The translations under genes were made by a program, and so were the position numbers. From positions 1,550,001-1,614,000 of the forward strand of contig OZ241910.1 in assembly GCA_965203755.1 (NCBI GenBank): DNA of 64,000 nt. Direction: 5' to 3'. Shown here in pieces: positions 25,017-33,244 of this stretch. The notes under the pieces were generated by a model. The model made no database searches and had not been told where the DNA came from. It worked only from the letters and a program-made list of their open reading frames with translations. This stretch comes from UBA6055 sp965203755 (GTDB lineage: Bacteria > Chloroflexota > Anaerolineae > Aggregatilineales > Phototrophicaceae). How positions within the stretch are numbered: position 1 is the first letter of the stretch; each line of letters begins with the position of its first letter.

Positions 25017-25114
25017 GATGTTCGCTTTCGCTTGATTGCTTTGCCGTCTAATTCTCCATACGAATCCACCAATAAAAAGTTGCGGCGATTCGCGGCATTG
25101 CTTTGCCGGCGGCC

Positions 25115-26029
25115 TCAACCGATTTGACGGAAGACCACGCGGTAAGACTCAAGCGATTCGTAACCGCCGTCCGCCAGACATGACTCGGCGCTCAAGCTGG
25201 CATCAAGCGGGTCGGATGCGCCCGGCATGTCAATCGCATAGTCGATGCCGGTTTCCATCTCGAAATCGGCGTAAGCATCGCCCCGTTCGGCTTTGAGCCC
25301 GCTGACGAAGATACTCTCTTTGTCTCCCCAATAGACGCGAATCCGCTCGCCGGGGATGCCCTCCCCGCGCCGGTCCACCACAGATGCCTCAATGATTCCA
25401 GGCCGCGCCGGGTCACAGAAGACGCTGGCAAGGCGGCCGGCAAAGCTGCGCCCGACCGGCTGGGTTGGCGCGATGCCAATCATCGGCGGCGCCAGTCCGA
25501 TGCTGGGGGGCGGCGTTTTGCTGGGCGGCGGCGCTGGCATGGCCGCATTTGCTGGCTGGGTCGCCTGGGCGCCCTTTGCGCGGGTGATTTCAGGCGCCGC
25601 CGGCAGCCGGTCAGCACAGCCGCGGCGCCCCTGTGATTGATAGAAAGCGGTCATGGCGCGGACGGCGGCTGCCCCCCCGCCGCTTTCCAGATAGCCGCTG
25701 CGGCCAAGTTCACAGGCGGCCGCCGCCATGCCTTGAATCGGGTCCGGCGACGAACGCAGTTCCGTCAGTTTGCTTACCGCCCGGCCGAGGTCGCCCCGCT
25801 GCATATATTCGAGGGCAATCGCCGCCATATAATGATGGCGGTCTTCAAGCCGCAGCTGATAAGGCTCGATGCTGGATTCCTTGATTGGCCCCAGCAGCCA
25901 AGCACAGCCAAGTCCCAGCAGCAGCCCTAAGATGATGCCAAACGCGAATCCCCAGTTGGAAAGATAAGCCGGCGGAGAATGATCGCCGCTGTCTGGCGCG
26001 GCGGCCGGCGGCGAATCCATCGGCATCAT
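25115..26029 (-). CDS. single-pass membrane protein of unknown function, larger paralog
   Basis: A 304-residue protein with one membrane helix (about 25-47), then a helical domain (about 60-135) containing YMAAIALEYMQRGDLGRAVSKL, which looks like a tetratricopeptide-like helix pair. A Pro/Ala-rich linker and an extracytoplasmic C-terminal domain of about 100 residues with four Cys follow. Its start codon overlaps the stop of the upstream gene (ATGA at 26026-26029), and the two proteins share the same layout in their first 100 residues. Known function: none that I recognise. The linker and Cys residues suggest an exported, possibly disulfide-bonded C-terminal domain. Confidence 0.75.
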   Translation of the reverse strand: MMPMDSPPAAAPDSGDHSPPAYLSNWGFAFGIILGLLLGLGCAWLLGPIKESSIEPYQLRLEDRHHYMAAIALEYMQRGDLGRAVSKLTELRSSPDPIQGMAAAACELGRSGYLESGGGAAAVRAMTAFYQSQGRRGCADRLPAAPEITRAKGAQATQPANAAMPAPPPSKTPPPSIGLAPPMIGIAPTQPVGRSFAGRLASVFCDPARPGIIEASVVDRRGEGIPGERIRVYWGDKESIFVSGLKAERGDAYADFEMETGIDYAIDMPGASDPLDASLSAESCLADGGYESLESYRVVFRQIG

Positions 26030-26403
26030 GGATCGCCGCCCAAGCTAAGGAAGGGTTTCATCATGGGCGTAAGCCGCCCCAAGCCATCCGCCAGATCAAT
26101 CAGCAGGCGAATATCGCTCAAGCTACGCGATGAAGCCATAATCACGCGCTCGGCAGCCTGCTGCGCATGCGCGGCCGCATCTTCGACTCCCAATCGGCCC
26201 AAACGTTCAGCCGCTCCAGCCGCGTCGCGGTCAAAAGCATAGCCGGCGGCGATCATCATGGTGTAGTCATCTTTGTAGCGCGGTTCCAATTCGGGCATCG
26301 CGCCGCTGCGATATTCGGACGGAAAGCGCAGCCAGCCAAAGTACAGCCCAAAGGCGGCGCCGATGAGCAAACCGAGAATCAAAGCCCGCAGAAATGGTCT
26401 CAT
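26026..26403 (-). CDS. single-pass membrane protein of unknown function, smaller paralog
   Basis: A 125-residue protein with an N-terminal membrane helix (LRALILGLLIGAAFGLYFGW) and a helical domain in which YTMMIAAGYAFDRDAAGAAE corresponds to the YMAAIALEYMQRGDLGRAVS segment of the downstream gene product. It lacks the linker and C-terminal domain of that paralog. The two genes overlap by four bases and are surely co-translated; a heteromeric complex is a reasonable inference. No functional family recognised. Confidence 0.75.
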   Translation of the reverse strand: MRPFLRALILGLLIGAAFGLYFGWLRFPSEYRSGAMPELEPRYKDDYTMMIAAGYAFDRDAAGAAERLGRLGVEDAAAHAQQAAERVIMASSRSLSDIRLLIDLADGLGRLTPMMKPFLSLGGDP

Positions 26404-26427
26404 GGTCTGTATTTCACAGCCAGCCGA

Positions 26428-27819
26428 TCACTGCTGCAATGCCGCAATCGTATCGCAGGCCGGGCAGCTGCCGTCGGGACGGATGATGGCATAGCCGGCC
26501 TGCGGGTCATCCCCATAATTATCAAAATCAATGTTCCAGATGATAATCAATTCAAGCGGCATCGCGTCGAAGTTGGCTGCGATTTGGATCGCCTGCGCCA
26601 GCCATTCCGACTGTTCCAGCGCCGAGGTGTTGGCCGCCCAGCCAAAAGCCGACGGCAAAGGTCCATAGCCTTCGGGCGAAAGATAGCCCATTTCGGTCAT
26701 GCACATCGGAACATCGGCATGGCGAAAAGGAAATTCCACCCGCCGCAGCATCAGCGGCAGATAGCGGGTCGGGTACTCGTCGCGCGGATCCCCGCCCTGT
26801 GAGCTTGGCGGCAGGATGCCTTCGTTGTAATGCACGCCGATGCAATCGGCGAAATTAGCGGCCCCAGCGTTGGCCATGCCCCGATAATAGCGGTCATCGT
26901 TCCAGACTCTTGCCAGCCCAAAGGCGCTCTCGGCGCCAGTCGGCGCTAATGCGCCGGTAATGACCAGGGTATCAGGATTGGCGGCTTTGATGGCGCGATA
27001 GGCTTTTTCCAGCATATTGACATAGGCTTTCGGGTCGATTTGCCCGGTCGGCCATTCACGGTCAAGATTCATCTCATTCCAGACTTCAATCGCATCAGCG
27101 CCGAGGGCGGCGACCTCACCCAGGAAGGCCGCATAGTCATCGAGGTAGGCATCGCCGCCGGCGGCCAGGGCATCTTTTTCGCCGGTGATGCTCAACAGAA
27201 CGAGGAAACCGGCGCCATGCGACACATTGATGCGATGACGGGCAACGGTCATGTCACTGCCTTCATGGTAGGGAATCTGCCACTTGACCCATGTCATGCC
27301 GGCCGATTTCATCGCGCTTTGGGCGGCATCATCAAAGTGCAGCACATGGCCGCCCACTGGAATCGGCAGGCGGCTGTCCACCGGCGGCGAAGGCGTCATG
27401 CCGTCTCCGCGGCTGGCGGCCGCCGCGGCCGCCGCTTCAACGCCCTCATTTCGAATCTCCAGCGGCGCCACAACATGAAAGAAACTCTCTCGCTGGCTGT
27501 TGACGGCGCGAAGCCGAAGCTGATAAAAACCGTCGGAAAAACGGGTGGTGTCCCAGCTGCCAATCGCGCCGTCCACGACTGGCGCCGACTGCGGCAGCAC
27601 GACCGGTATCCATTGGACCTTTGCATTGGCGGCCGCAAAGGGCGCGGCTTCGACAAAGAAAATCTGTTGGTCAGGGATATTGGCGGTGCCGGTTAATTCG
27701 ACCGCCGCGCTGACGGTCGTTTGCATTGGATCCCAATTCAGCGTTAAATCAGTCGATTGCGCGCTGGATGCGGCCGCCAGCCCGAAGATCATCAGCAGGA
27801 GCAGGGTTGCAGATCGCAT
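26428..27819 (-). CDS. secreted glycoside hydrolase, clan GH-A-like
   Basis: A 463-residue secreted protein. A signal peptide (LLLLMIFGLAAASSAQ) is followed by an Ig-like beta domain (about 25-125) and a TIM-barrel domain (about 150-455). The barrel carries the clan GH-A signature: an Asn-Glu pair as EVWNEMNLDREWP (acid/base Glu249) and a later Glu in PMCMTEMGYLS (Glu376) as likely nucleophile. W-N-I-D near the end matches a late barrel strand. Substrate is unknown; GH5/GH39-like beta-glycosidases are the nearest types I can name. Start ATG 27819 follows GGAG; a longer frame would destroy the signal peptide. It lies after cdd in the same direction. Confidence 0.82.
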   Translation of the reverse strand: MRSATLLLLMIFGLAAASSAQSTDLTLNWDPMQTTVSAAVELTGTANIPDQQIFFVEAAPFAAANAKVQWIPVVLPQSAPVVDGAIGSWDTTRFSDGFYQLRLRAVNSQRESFFHVVAPLEIRNEGVEAAAAAAASRGDGMTPSPPVDSRLPIPVGGHVLHFDDAAQSAMKSAGMTWVKWQIPYHEGSDMTVARHRINVSHGAGFLVLLSITGEKDALAAGGDAYLDDYAAFLGEVAALGADAIEVWNEMNLDREWPTGQIDPKAYVNMLEKAYRAIKAANPDTLVITGALAPTGAESAFGLARVWNDDRYYRGMANAGAANFADCIGVHYNEGILPPSSQGGDPRDEYPTRYLPLMLRRVEFPFRHADVPMCMTEMGYLSPEGYGPLPSAFGWAANTSALEQSEWLAQAIQIAANFDAMPLELIIIWNIDFDNYGDDPQAGYAIIRPDGSCPACDTIAALQQ

Positions 27820-27905
27820 AAGCTCTCCATGTTCACATCTAAAGATAAAGTGATTATAGAATAGAGCGTCTTTTCTGACTATAGGCGGGTGATTTTTCGC
27901 CGATA

Positions 27906-28313
27906 TCAAGCCGGCGGCTGCAAATGGCTTGGTCCAAACCCCTGCGCCAGCAAATCCGACAGCGTCAGCCGATGATGCACCGTCCCGTCCAGATCAGCCA
28001 GAATCACCTGCATCGCCGGCGCAAACTCGTATAGCGTCTGACGGCACAGGCCGCAGGGCGAGCCGCCATTCCGCGTGACGACCGCAACGGCGGCGAAATC
28101 CCGATGACCTTCGCTGACAGCTTTGACCAGCGCCGTGCGTTCGGCGCAGATGGCGGCCGAATAGGCGGCGTTTTCAACATTGCAGCCGGTGAACACCTCG
28201 CCGCCGGCTGTGCGAATCGCTGCCCCAACCGCATAATGGCTGTAGGGAATATAAGCCTGGCGGCTGGCGGCAATGGCGGCTTGGATAAGATCATGATCCT
28301 GTTGATGAGTCAT
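27906..28313 (-). CDS. cdd: cytidine deaminase
   Basis: A 135-residue homotetrameric-type cytidine deaminase that converts cytidine and deoxycytidine to uridine forms in pyrimidine salvage. The substrate-binding YIPYSHYAVGAA and TGCNVENAAYSAAICAERTA segments are present. Zinc ligands are Cys56, Cys87 and Cys90 (PCGLCRQ), with catalytic Glu58. ATG 28313 is thirteen bases from GGAG, a little far; the nearest alternative codons are not standard starts. It is encoded between a CBS/CorC membrane protein and the glycoside hydrolase, all in the same direction. Confidence 0.95.
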   Translation of the reverse strand: MTHQQDHDLIQAAIAASRQAYIPYSHYAVGAAIRTAGGEVFTGCNVENAAYSAAICAERTALVKAVSEGHRDFAAVAVVTRNGGSPCGLCRQTLYEFAPAMQVILADLDGTVHHRLTLSDLLAQGFGPSHLQPPA

Positions 28314-28367
28314 AATGGTTACGCGGCTCCTTTCCAGTCCAATGAAGAGCTTGCAAAACAAAAAACA

Positions 28368-29717
28368 TTATTTTGTATGTGCATGGGAGACCTTTTCGCT
28401 CCCGCCGAGCGGGCTTGTGTTTGCCTGGCCCGCGCTGTCCGCCGATTGGGGCCGGGTTTTTCGCACCTGGACCTTGCGGATGCGGTGGCCGTCGATGGAT
28501 TTAACGGTCATGCTAAGAATGTCGGTGGCGATGGTCTCTTTGGCTTTGGGCACCCGACCCAAAGTCAGATAGATATAACCGCCCAGGGTATCGGCATCTT
28601 CGGTATCAATCGAACATCCGAGCAGGTCGTTGAGATCATCCAAGTCCATACTGGCGTCAATCAAGTAAGAGCCATCGCCAGCCTCAATGTAATCTTCCTC
28701 TTCGTCAAAGTCATGCTCATCGCGGATATCGCCGATAATCTCTTCAATCAGGTTTTCGATTGTGATTAAGCCCGAAGTCCCGCCGTATTCGTCAACCACC
28801 ATCGCCAAGTGGACATTCTTCTCTTGCAGTTCTTTTAACAGCGCATCCGCCCGTTTGGTTTCGGGCACAAAATAAGCCGGGCGGATTAAATCGCTGATCG
28901 CCTGGCTTTCCAGCCCGTCCCGATTTTTGAGCGTCATCAGGATGTCTTTGGCATAGAGCAGGCCAATCACCTTGTCGATGCTGTCCTCATAGACCGGGAT
29001 CCGCGAAAAGCCTGATTCCACAAAAGCCGCCAGCGCCGCCGTCATCTTGCTTTGGACATCCAGCGCCACAATGTCAATCCGCGGCGTCATAAGCTCGCGG
29101 GCATGGCTGTTTCCCAGCTGCAAAACCGAAACAATCATGTCTTTTTCCTCTGCTTCTATGGCGCCGCCGGTATGCCCGGCATTCACCAGAGACATGATTT
29201 CCTCTTCAGTGACAAGATTGACCAGCGGCTGGCTGCCAAACAGGCGCGAAACAAGGCGGCTGGTCAGCAGAACCAGCGCCGTCAAAGGCGACATCACCAG
29301 CAGCAGACCGCGCATCGTTCCAACCGCGATCCAAACCAGCTGCTCGGCATAGCTTGAGCCCAGGGCTTCTGGCAGCAGATCGCCCAATATCAACGTCAAG
29401 CCCGCGCCCAGCAGAATGGTCAGGGCGGCGATCACAAGGCGGGTGATGGTATCGCCATTGGCAATCGGGTCCATCATCAGCATGACCAGCGCGGTCGCAA
29501 TCGCAAAGCGGGTCAGGATGTGGGCAATGCTCACGGTCATGCTAAGGCGGAGCGTTTTGTTGGTCAGCGTCATAAACTCCAGGGCGGCTTGGTCGCCTTC
29601 GTCGGCGCGGTCGCGGATGGCGGCGCGCCCGGCGTTTTGCAAGGCGGCGTTCATCAGGCTGACCGCGCCGTGAATGCTGATGAATAGCAATAACAAGAAC
29701 AGCAGCGCTGTCATCAA
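28368..29717 (-). CDS. hemolysin-type CBS/CorC membrane protein
   Basis: A 449-residue protein with the DUF21 membrane domain (about 1-190, including the segment ALEFMTLTNKTLRLSMTVS), a tandem CBS pair (about 205-330, starting RELMTPRIDIVALD and including SGFSRIPVYEDSIDKVIGL), and a C-terminal CorC/HlyC domain (about 345-430). The segment VDEYGGTSGLITIENLIEEI is highly characteristic. The family includes the CorC/MpfA group, implicated in magnesium efflux; the name hemolysin is historical. The initiator is the first of two ATGs. The last 30 residues are basic and Ser-rich. Confidence 0.92.
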   Translation of the reverse strand: MMTALLFLLLLFISIHGAVSLMNAALQNAGRAAIRDRADEGDQAALEFMTLTNKTLRLSMTVSIAHILTRFAIATALVMLMMDPIANGDTITRLVIAALTILLGAGLTLILGDLLPEALGSSYAEQLVWIAVGTMRGLLLVMSPLTALVLLTSRLVSRLFGSQPLVNLVTEEEIMSLVNAGHTGGAIEAEEKDMIVSVLQLGNSHARELMTPRIDIVALDVQSKMTAALAAFVESGFSRIPVYEDSIDKVIGLLYAKDILMTLKNRDGLESQAISDLIRPAYFVPETKRADALLKELQEKNVHLAMVVDEYGGTSGLITIENLIEEIIGDIRDEHDFDEEEDYIEAGDGSYLIDASMDLDDLNDLLGCSIDTEDADTLGGYIYLTLGRVPKAKETIATDILSMTVKSIDGHRIRKVQVRKTRPQSADSAGQANTSPLGGSEKVSHAHTK

Positions 29718-29927
29718 TTCCCTCTCATTGATTCACCAGTCGGACGCGCAAACAAGCCGAACATGACTCGGCATGATCGGCGCGGACTCGCTTCGCTATG
29801 TGCTTCGGACTTTGTGGGGGCGGTTCGGCTGCGTCGGTCACAAGGTTGCTACAACTCGGCTGACAAGATATGCCCAGTGTACCACAGAGATTTGAAATGT
29901 GGCAAGTTCAGGCTGAAATCGGGTATC
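29718..29927. other. intergenic stretch without a recognisable gene
   Basis: About 210 bases between the CBS/CorC gene start and repeat copy 2. Frames crossing it lack ribosome binding sites and motifs. A plausible promoter for the leftward gene should lie here, but no good hexamer pair was found. Confidence 0.4.
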
Positions 29928-30014
29928 GGCGCACAGCCGCAATATAATATGGCCGCCTTGATGATCCAAGACAGCCATAGATTCACCGCTTTTTGACCCG
30001 CCTAGCCGGGCGGC
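29928..30014. repeat. 88-bp dispersed repeat, copy 2 (87 bp)
   Basis: About 95 percent identical by eye to 22865-22952, in the same orientation. It ends seven bases before the stop of an MFS gene. The hairpin arms are conserved; one substitution falls in the hairpin loop region and one weakens the second stem. Confidence 0.85.
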
Positions 30015-30021
30015 GCCAGAT

Positions 30022-31215
30022 TCACGGATGTGAAGCATGAACGGCGGGATGGCGGACTTCGCGGCGCAGGATGGCTTCATGCAGCAGGAAAGTCAGCAGC
30101 GCGATGATAAAGAGCAGCAGCGGGATGGTTTCCAAGCCTTGCGTTTCCGCCAGCGCGCCAGCCAGCCAAGGCAGGAAAGCCATGCCCAAACTGGCCCCGG
30201 TGAATTGAAAACCAACCGCGTTGGCAGTATGCGCCTGACCGACGCGGACGGGTGTGTCCGAGAACATGATGGGCGCGAAAGGGGCGATTGAAAAGCCAAT
30301 CAGCATCAGCCCCAGCAGACTGCTCGCCGGCCCAAGATTCGACCAGAGCAGCCCGGCGCCTGTCATCGTCCCAATCATGTTCAAGCGCAAAAACATCCCG
30401 CTGCTGATGCGGTTTATCGCAAATCCGACCAGAAAACGGCTCATCGTCAGGCTGCCCCAATACAGGCTGACCCATGTCCCAGCGACTTTGGGGTCAATCG
30501 CGCGGGATTCAATCAACAAGCTGTTGGCGAACTGCCCGGTGACCAGTTCAGCGCCGGTTGCCACTATGAAGGTCGTGACCATCAGCCAGACAATCGGCAG
30601 CCGCAGGGTTTGGCTAAGGCTGGAGCTTGATTCCCGGCGCCGTTTTGGCGGTGTTTCGGCGATGCGCCACTCATGGCGGGTGATGACAAACAGCCCGATC
30701 AGCAGGAATCGCATGGCTGCGAACAGTACATAAGCCCACTGCCAAGCCGCCCCCCAATCAATCACCAGCGTCGTCACAACGAAAGGCCCCAAGGTCGAGC
30801 CAATGCCAAAACTGCCGTGCAGCCAGTTCATCCGCCGCGCCGAAAAGTTGACGGCCGCGAAGACGTTGAGGCCGGTCGCCAGCATGCCGCTGCCGATCCC
30901 GTTGATGAAGCCGGCGAAGAGGCCGGCCGCCCATATCGGCGTCAGGGCGAAACCGAGCATACTGACCGCCGCCAGGCTTGTCCCGACAATCATGACCCAA
31001 GCGGTTCCAAAGCGGTTGATAAGCGGGCCGCTGGCGGCGCTGGTCATCAAACGGCCAATAGTGGCTATCGAAACCAGGGTGCCCAAGGCGCTCAAGCTAA
31101 GGTCAAAGTCGCGCTCGATATAAATCCAGACCACGCCCAGCGCGCCGCCGGACAAGCCGCCGACGCCAAATACGACGCAGGATAAAATGAACAGCTTGAG
31201 CGAGTCATTTCGCAT
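30022..31215 (-). CDS. MFS transporter
   Basis: A 397-residue major facilitator superfamily carrier with about twelve membrane helices. The loop between helices 2 and 3 reads GRLMTSAASGPLINRFGTAW, a degenerate MFS motif A. The central cytoplasmic loop is basic (PPKRRRESSSS). Sequence style (LNVFAAVNFSARRMNWLHGS and GPFVVTTLV) resembles YbjJ/FucP-like carriers, but the substrate cannot be named. Start ATG 31215 has only a weak ribosome binding site. A short palindrome resembling a LacI-family operator lies about 70 bases upstream. The nearby repeat copy sits just after its stop codon. Confidence 0.88.
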   Translation of the reverse strand: MRNDSLKLFILSCVVFGVGGLSGGALGVVWIYIERDFDLSLSALGTLVSIATIGRLMTSAASGPLINRFGTAWVMIVGTSLAAVSMLGFALTPIWAAGLFAGFINGIGSGMLATGLNVFAAVNFSARRMNWLHGSFGIGSTLGPFVVTTLVIDWGAAWQWAYVLFAAMRFLLIGLFVITRHEWRIAETPPKRRRESSSSLSQTLRLPIVWLMVTTFIVATGAELVTGQFANSLLIESRAIDPKVAGTWVSLYWGSLTMSRFLVGFAINRISSGMFLRLNMIGTMTGAGLLWSNLGPASSLLGLMLIGFSIAPFAPIMFSDTPVRVGQAHTANAVGFQFTGASLGMAFLPWLAGALAETQGLETIPLLLFIIALLTFLLHEAILRREVRHPAVHASHP

Positions 31216-31283
31216 TCGATAACCCTGGCAGCCGACTGTTTGCCAAGTTCGGGTGAAGCGCGCCGTGATGGGCAGGGTGATGA

Positions 31284-31297
31284 AAACGTTTGCGTTT
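31284..31297. promoter_or_regulatory. short palindrome, possible LacI/GalR-type operator
   Basis: AAACG-TTTG-CGTTT upstream of the MFS gene. The arms resemble half-sites of LacI/GalR regulators, but the centre differs from the usual CG core and no such regulator gene is in the window. Confidence 0.25.
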
Positions 31298-31351
31298 AAT
31301 GCGGGAGTTTAACCAAGTTTAAGCCCGGCTGCGAGGATGGATATGAAGGAT

Positions 31352-33049
31352 TTATGAAAGCCGGCGCGCCGGACCGTCGGCTTGGCGCCAAAGCCTTTGA
31401 CGCATCAAAGCCATCAGCCATCGCAGCTCCTCGATTTTAAGCGTCATGCCCGCCAGCAGGAAGATGCCGCCATAAAGCGCCGCGCTGACGATGACCAGAA
31501 TCGCCTCGTGGATGATGCTTGATGCGCCAATCAGCCCGGTCAGAAGCGGCAGGGTGACCACGGCCGCCGCCGCCATGATCAGAGATGCGCTCAAGGTCTT
31601 GACGGCGGTTATGGCCAGGCGCTGCGAGCCGAAACCGCCCAGCCGCCTTGCCAGCAGGATGCCCGCGGTCAAAGCGTGGACGCAGTGTTTGATGCTGTCG
31701 GCGGCCATCAGACTGAACAAGCCCCAGGTCTCGAACAAAGCCAAGGCGACCAGCATATAAACCACCAGGCTGATAAGCCCGATGAAAGCCGGCCGCAGGG
31801 TGTCCTTGCGGGCATAAAAAGCATAGACCAGCAGCAGGTCAAGCGCGGCGAAGGGCAGGCCAATCAGATACAGCCGCAGCGCCTGCGCCGTGATTTCGGT
31901 ATCGGCTGAACCAAAAGCGCCATGCTCGAACAGCAGGACAATGATGGGAACCGCCAGGACAAAAAGCCCGATGGCGGCCGGCAAAATAAGCACGGTGGTC
32001 AAGCGCAGCCCCAGCCCCAAAGTATCCTTGAAGGCGCGTTGGGCCAAGGCGGTCGTTTCGGCCGATTGACGCGCCAGAGTCGGCAAAATCGCCACGCTGA
32101 TAGCCGTCGCCACCAAACCCTGCGGGAATTGGATCAGCGCGGTTGCCCAGTTCATATAGGCGATGCCGCCGACGCCGGTTTGGCTGGCGATGTTATAGCT
32201 GAAGGGGCGGATAATCAGTATGTCCATGATGAGCGAAAGCAGCACCGGCGCGTACAAAACGGCGATGCTTTTGACTGCCGGATGCGTCCAGCGAAAGCTC
32301 AGCCGCAGCCGCCGCAGCTGCAATCCGGGCAGCTGTAGTATCATCTGGGCAATGGCGCCCGCCAGCCAGCCCAAGGCCGCCGCGAAAATGCCGCTGGCCG
32401 GCCGCGCGGTCACAAATGGCGCTGCGGCCGCGCCGTTTTGCAGATTGGGCATAAGCGTCAGAGGCGGCGCCAGCGCAATCGTCACCAAAACGATGCAAGC
32501 GTTGAAGACCACGCCGGCAAAGGCCGGCAGCGAAAATGAGCGCAAGGCGAACAGCGCCCCGCTGAACACGGCGAACAAGCCCATGAAAATCAGGGCCGGC
32601 GCCGTCAGCCGCAGCAGATCCGTCGCCAAAGTCAGGGTGTGATCATCGGCGCCGCCGGCGACCGCCAGCACAATCTGGGGCGCGAACCATTCAATCAGCA
32701 AGACCAGCAGCGCCAGCGCGACGGTCACCAGGCTGAACAAAATCGATACAGCCCGCCATAATTCGCCTTGGCCGCGCCGGGCGATGATTTCGCTTAGCGT
32801 CGGCACAACCGCGCCGTTGATATGCCCGCCAATCAGCAGGTCATAAATGGCTTTCGGCACAATAATCGCCACCTGAAAGGCGTCGACCGCGCCGCTGGCC
32901 CCAAACAGAAAGCTAAGGACAATCTCGCGGGTTAAGCCCAGGATGCGGCTGAACACATTCCCCAGCGCCAAAATCCCGCCGGCGCCGGCCACGCGGGCAT
33001 TGGTGCGTTCCTGCTCGCCGCTTTGGGCATTCAGACTGTCTGTGGTCAT
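31352..33049 (-). CDS. murJ: lipid II flippase MurJ-like
   Basis: A 565-residue membrane protein of the MurJ/MviN family in the MOP superfamily. These proteins flip lipid II across the membrane for peptidoglycan synthesis. About fourteen hydrophobic segments are visible. Family marks include FSRILGLTREIVLSFLFGAS, the loop IVPKAIYDLLIGGHINGAVV with PTLSE, and YARKDTLRPAFIGL in the second half. The start at 33049 gives a short soluble leader; a GTG at 33115 opens a longer, less likely version, and neither has a strong ribosome binding site. Some Chloroflexota MviN-like proteins belong to polysaccharide export, which is an alternative. Confidence 0.88.
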   Translation of the reverse strand: MTTDSLNAQSGEQERTNARVAGAGGILALGNVFSRILGLTREIVLSFLFGASGAVDAFQVAIIVPKAIYDLLIGGHINGAVVPTLSEIIARRGQGELWRAVSILFSLVTVALALLVLLIEWFAPQIVLAVAGGADDHTLTLATDLLRLTAPALIFMGLFAVFSGALFALRSFSLPAFAGVVFNACIVLVTIALAPPLTLMPNLQNGAAAAPFVTARPASGIFAAALGWLAGAIAQMILQLPGLQLRRLRLSFRWTHPAVKSIAVLYAPVLLSLIMDILIIRPFSYNIASQTGVGGIAYMNWATALIQFPQGLVATAISVAILPTLARQSAETTALAQRAFKDTLGLGLRLTTVLILPAAIGLFVLAVPIIVLLFEHGAFGSADTEITAQALRLYLIGLPFAALDLLLVYAFYARKDTLRPAFIGLISLVVYMLVALALFETWGLFSLMAADSIKHCVHALTAGILLARRLGGFGSQRLAITAVKTLSASLIMAAAAVVTLPLLTGLIGASSIIHEAILVIVSAALYGGIFLLAGMTLKIEELRWLMALMRQRLWRQADGPARRLS

Positions 33050-33244
33050 AGATGGAGCTTTCGCGCTGGCAATCGACCGCCTAGAAGCGGTGTACCCATA
33101 TACATCTTTATACACCTTATTCCTTATTTAATGAACCCGCGCCTGGGCCGGCGAACCGCAGCGAGCTTCCGACAAACTCTCGAACCCCGCCTTAGCGAAA
33201 TCCAAAATCCATAATACAATCAAATAGCTGGAGGCAAGCCCTTG

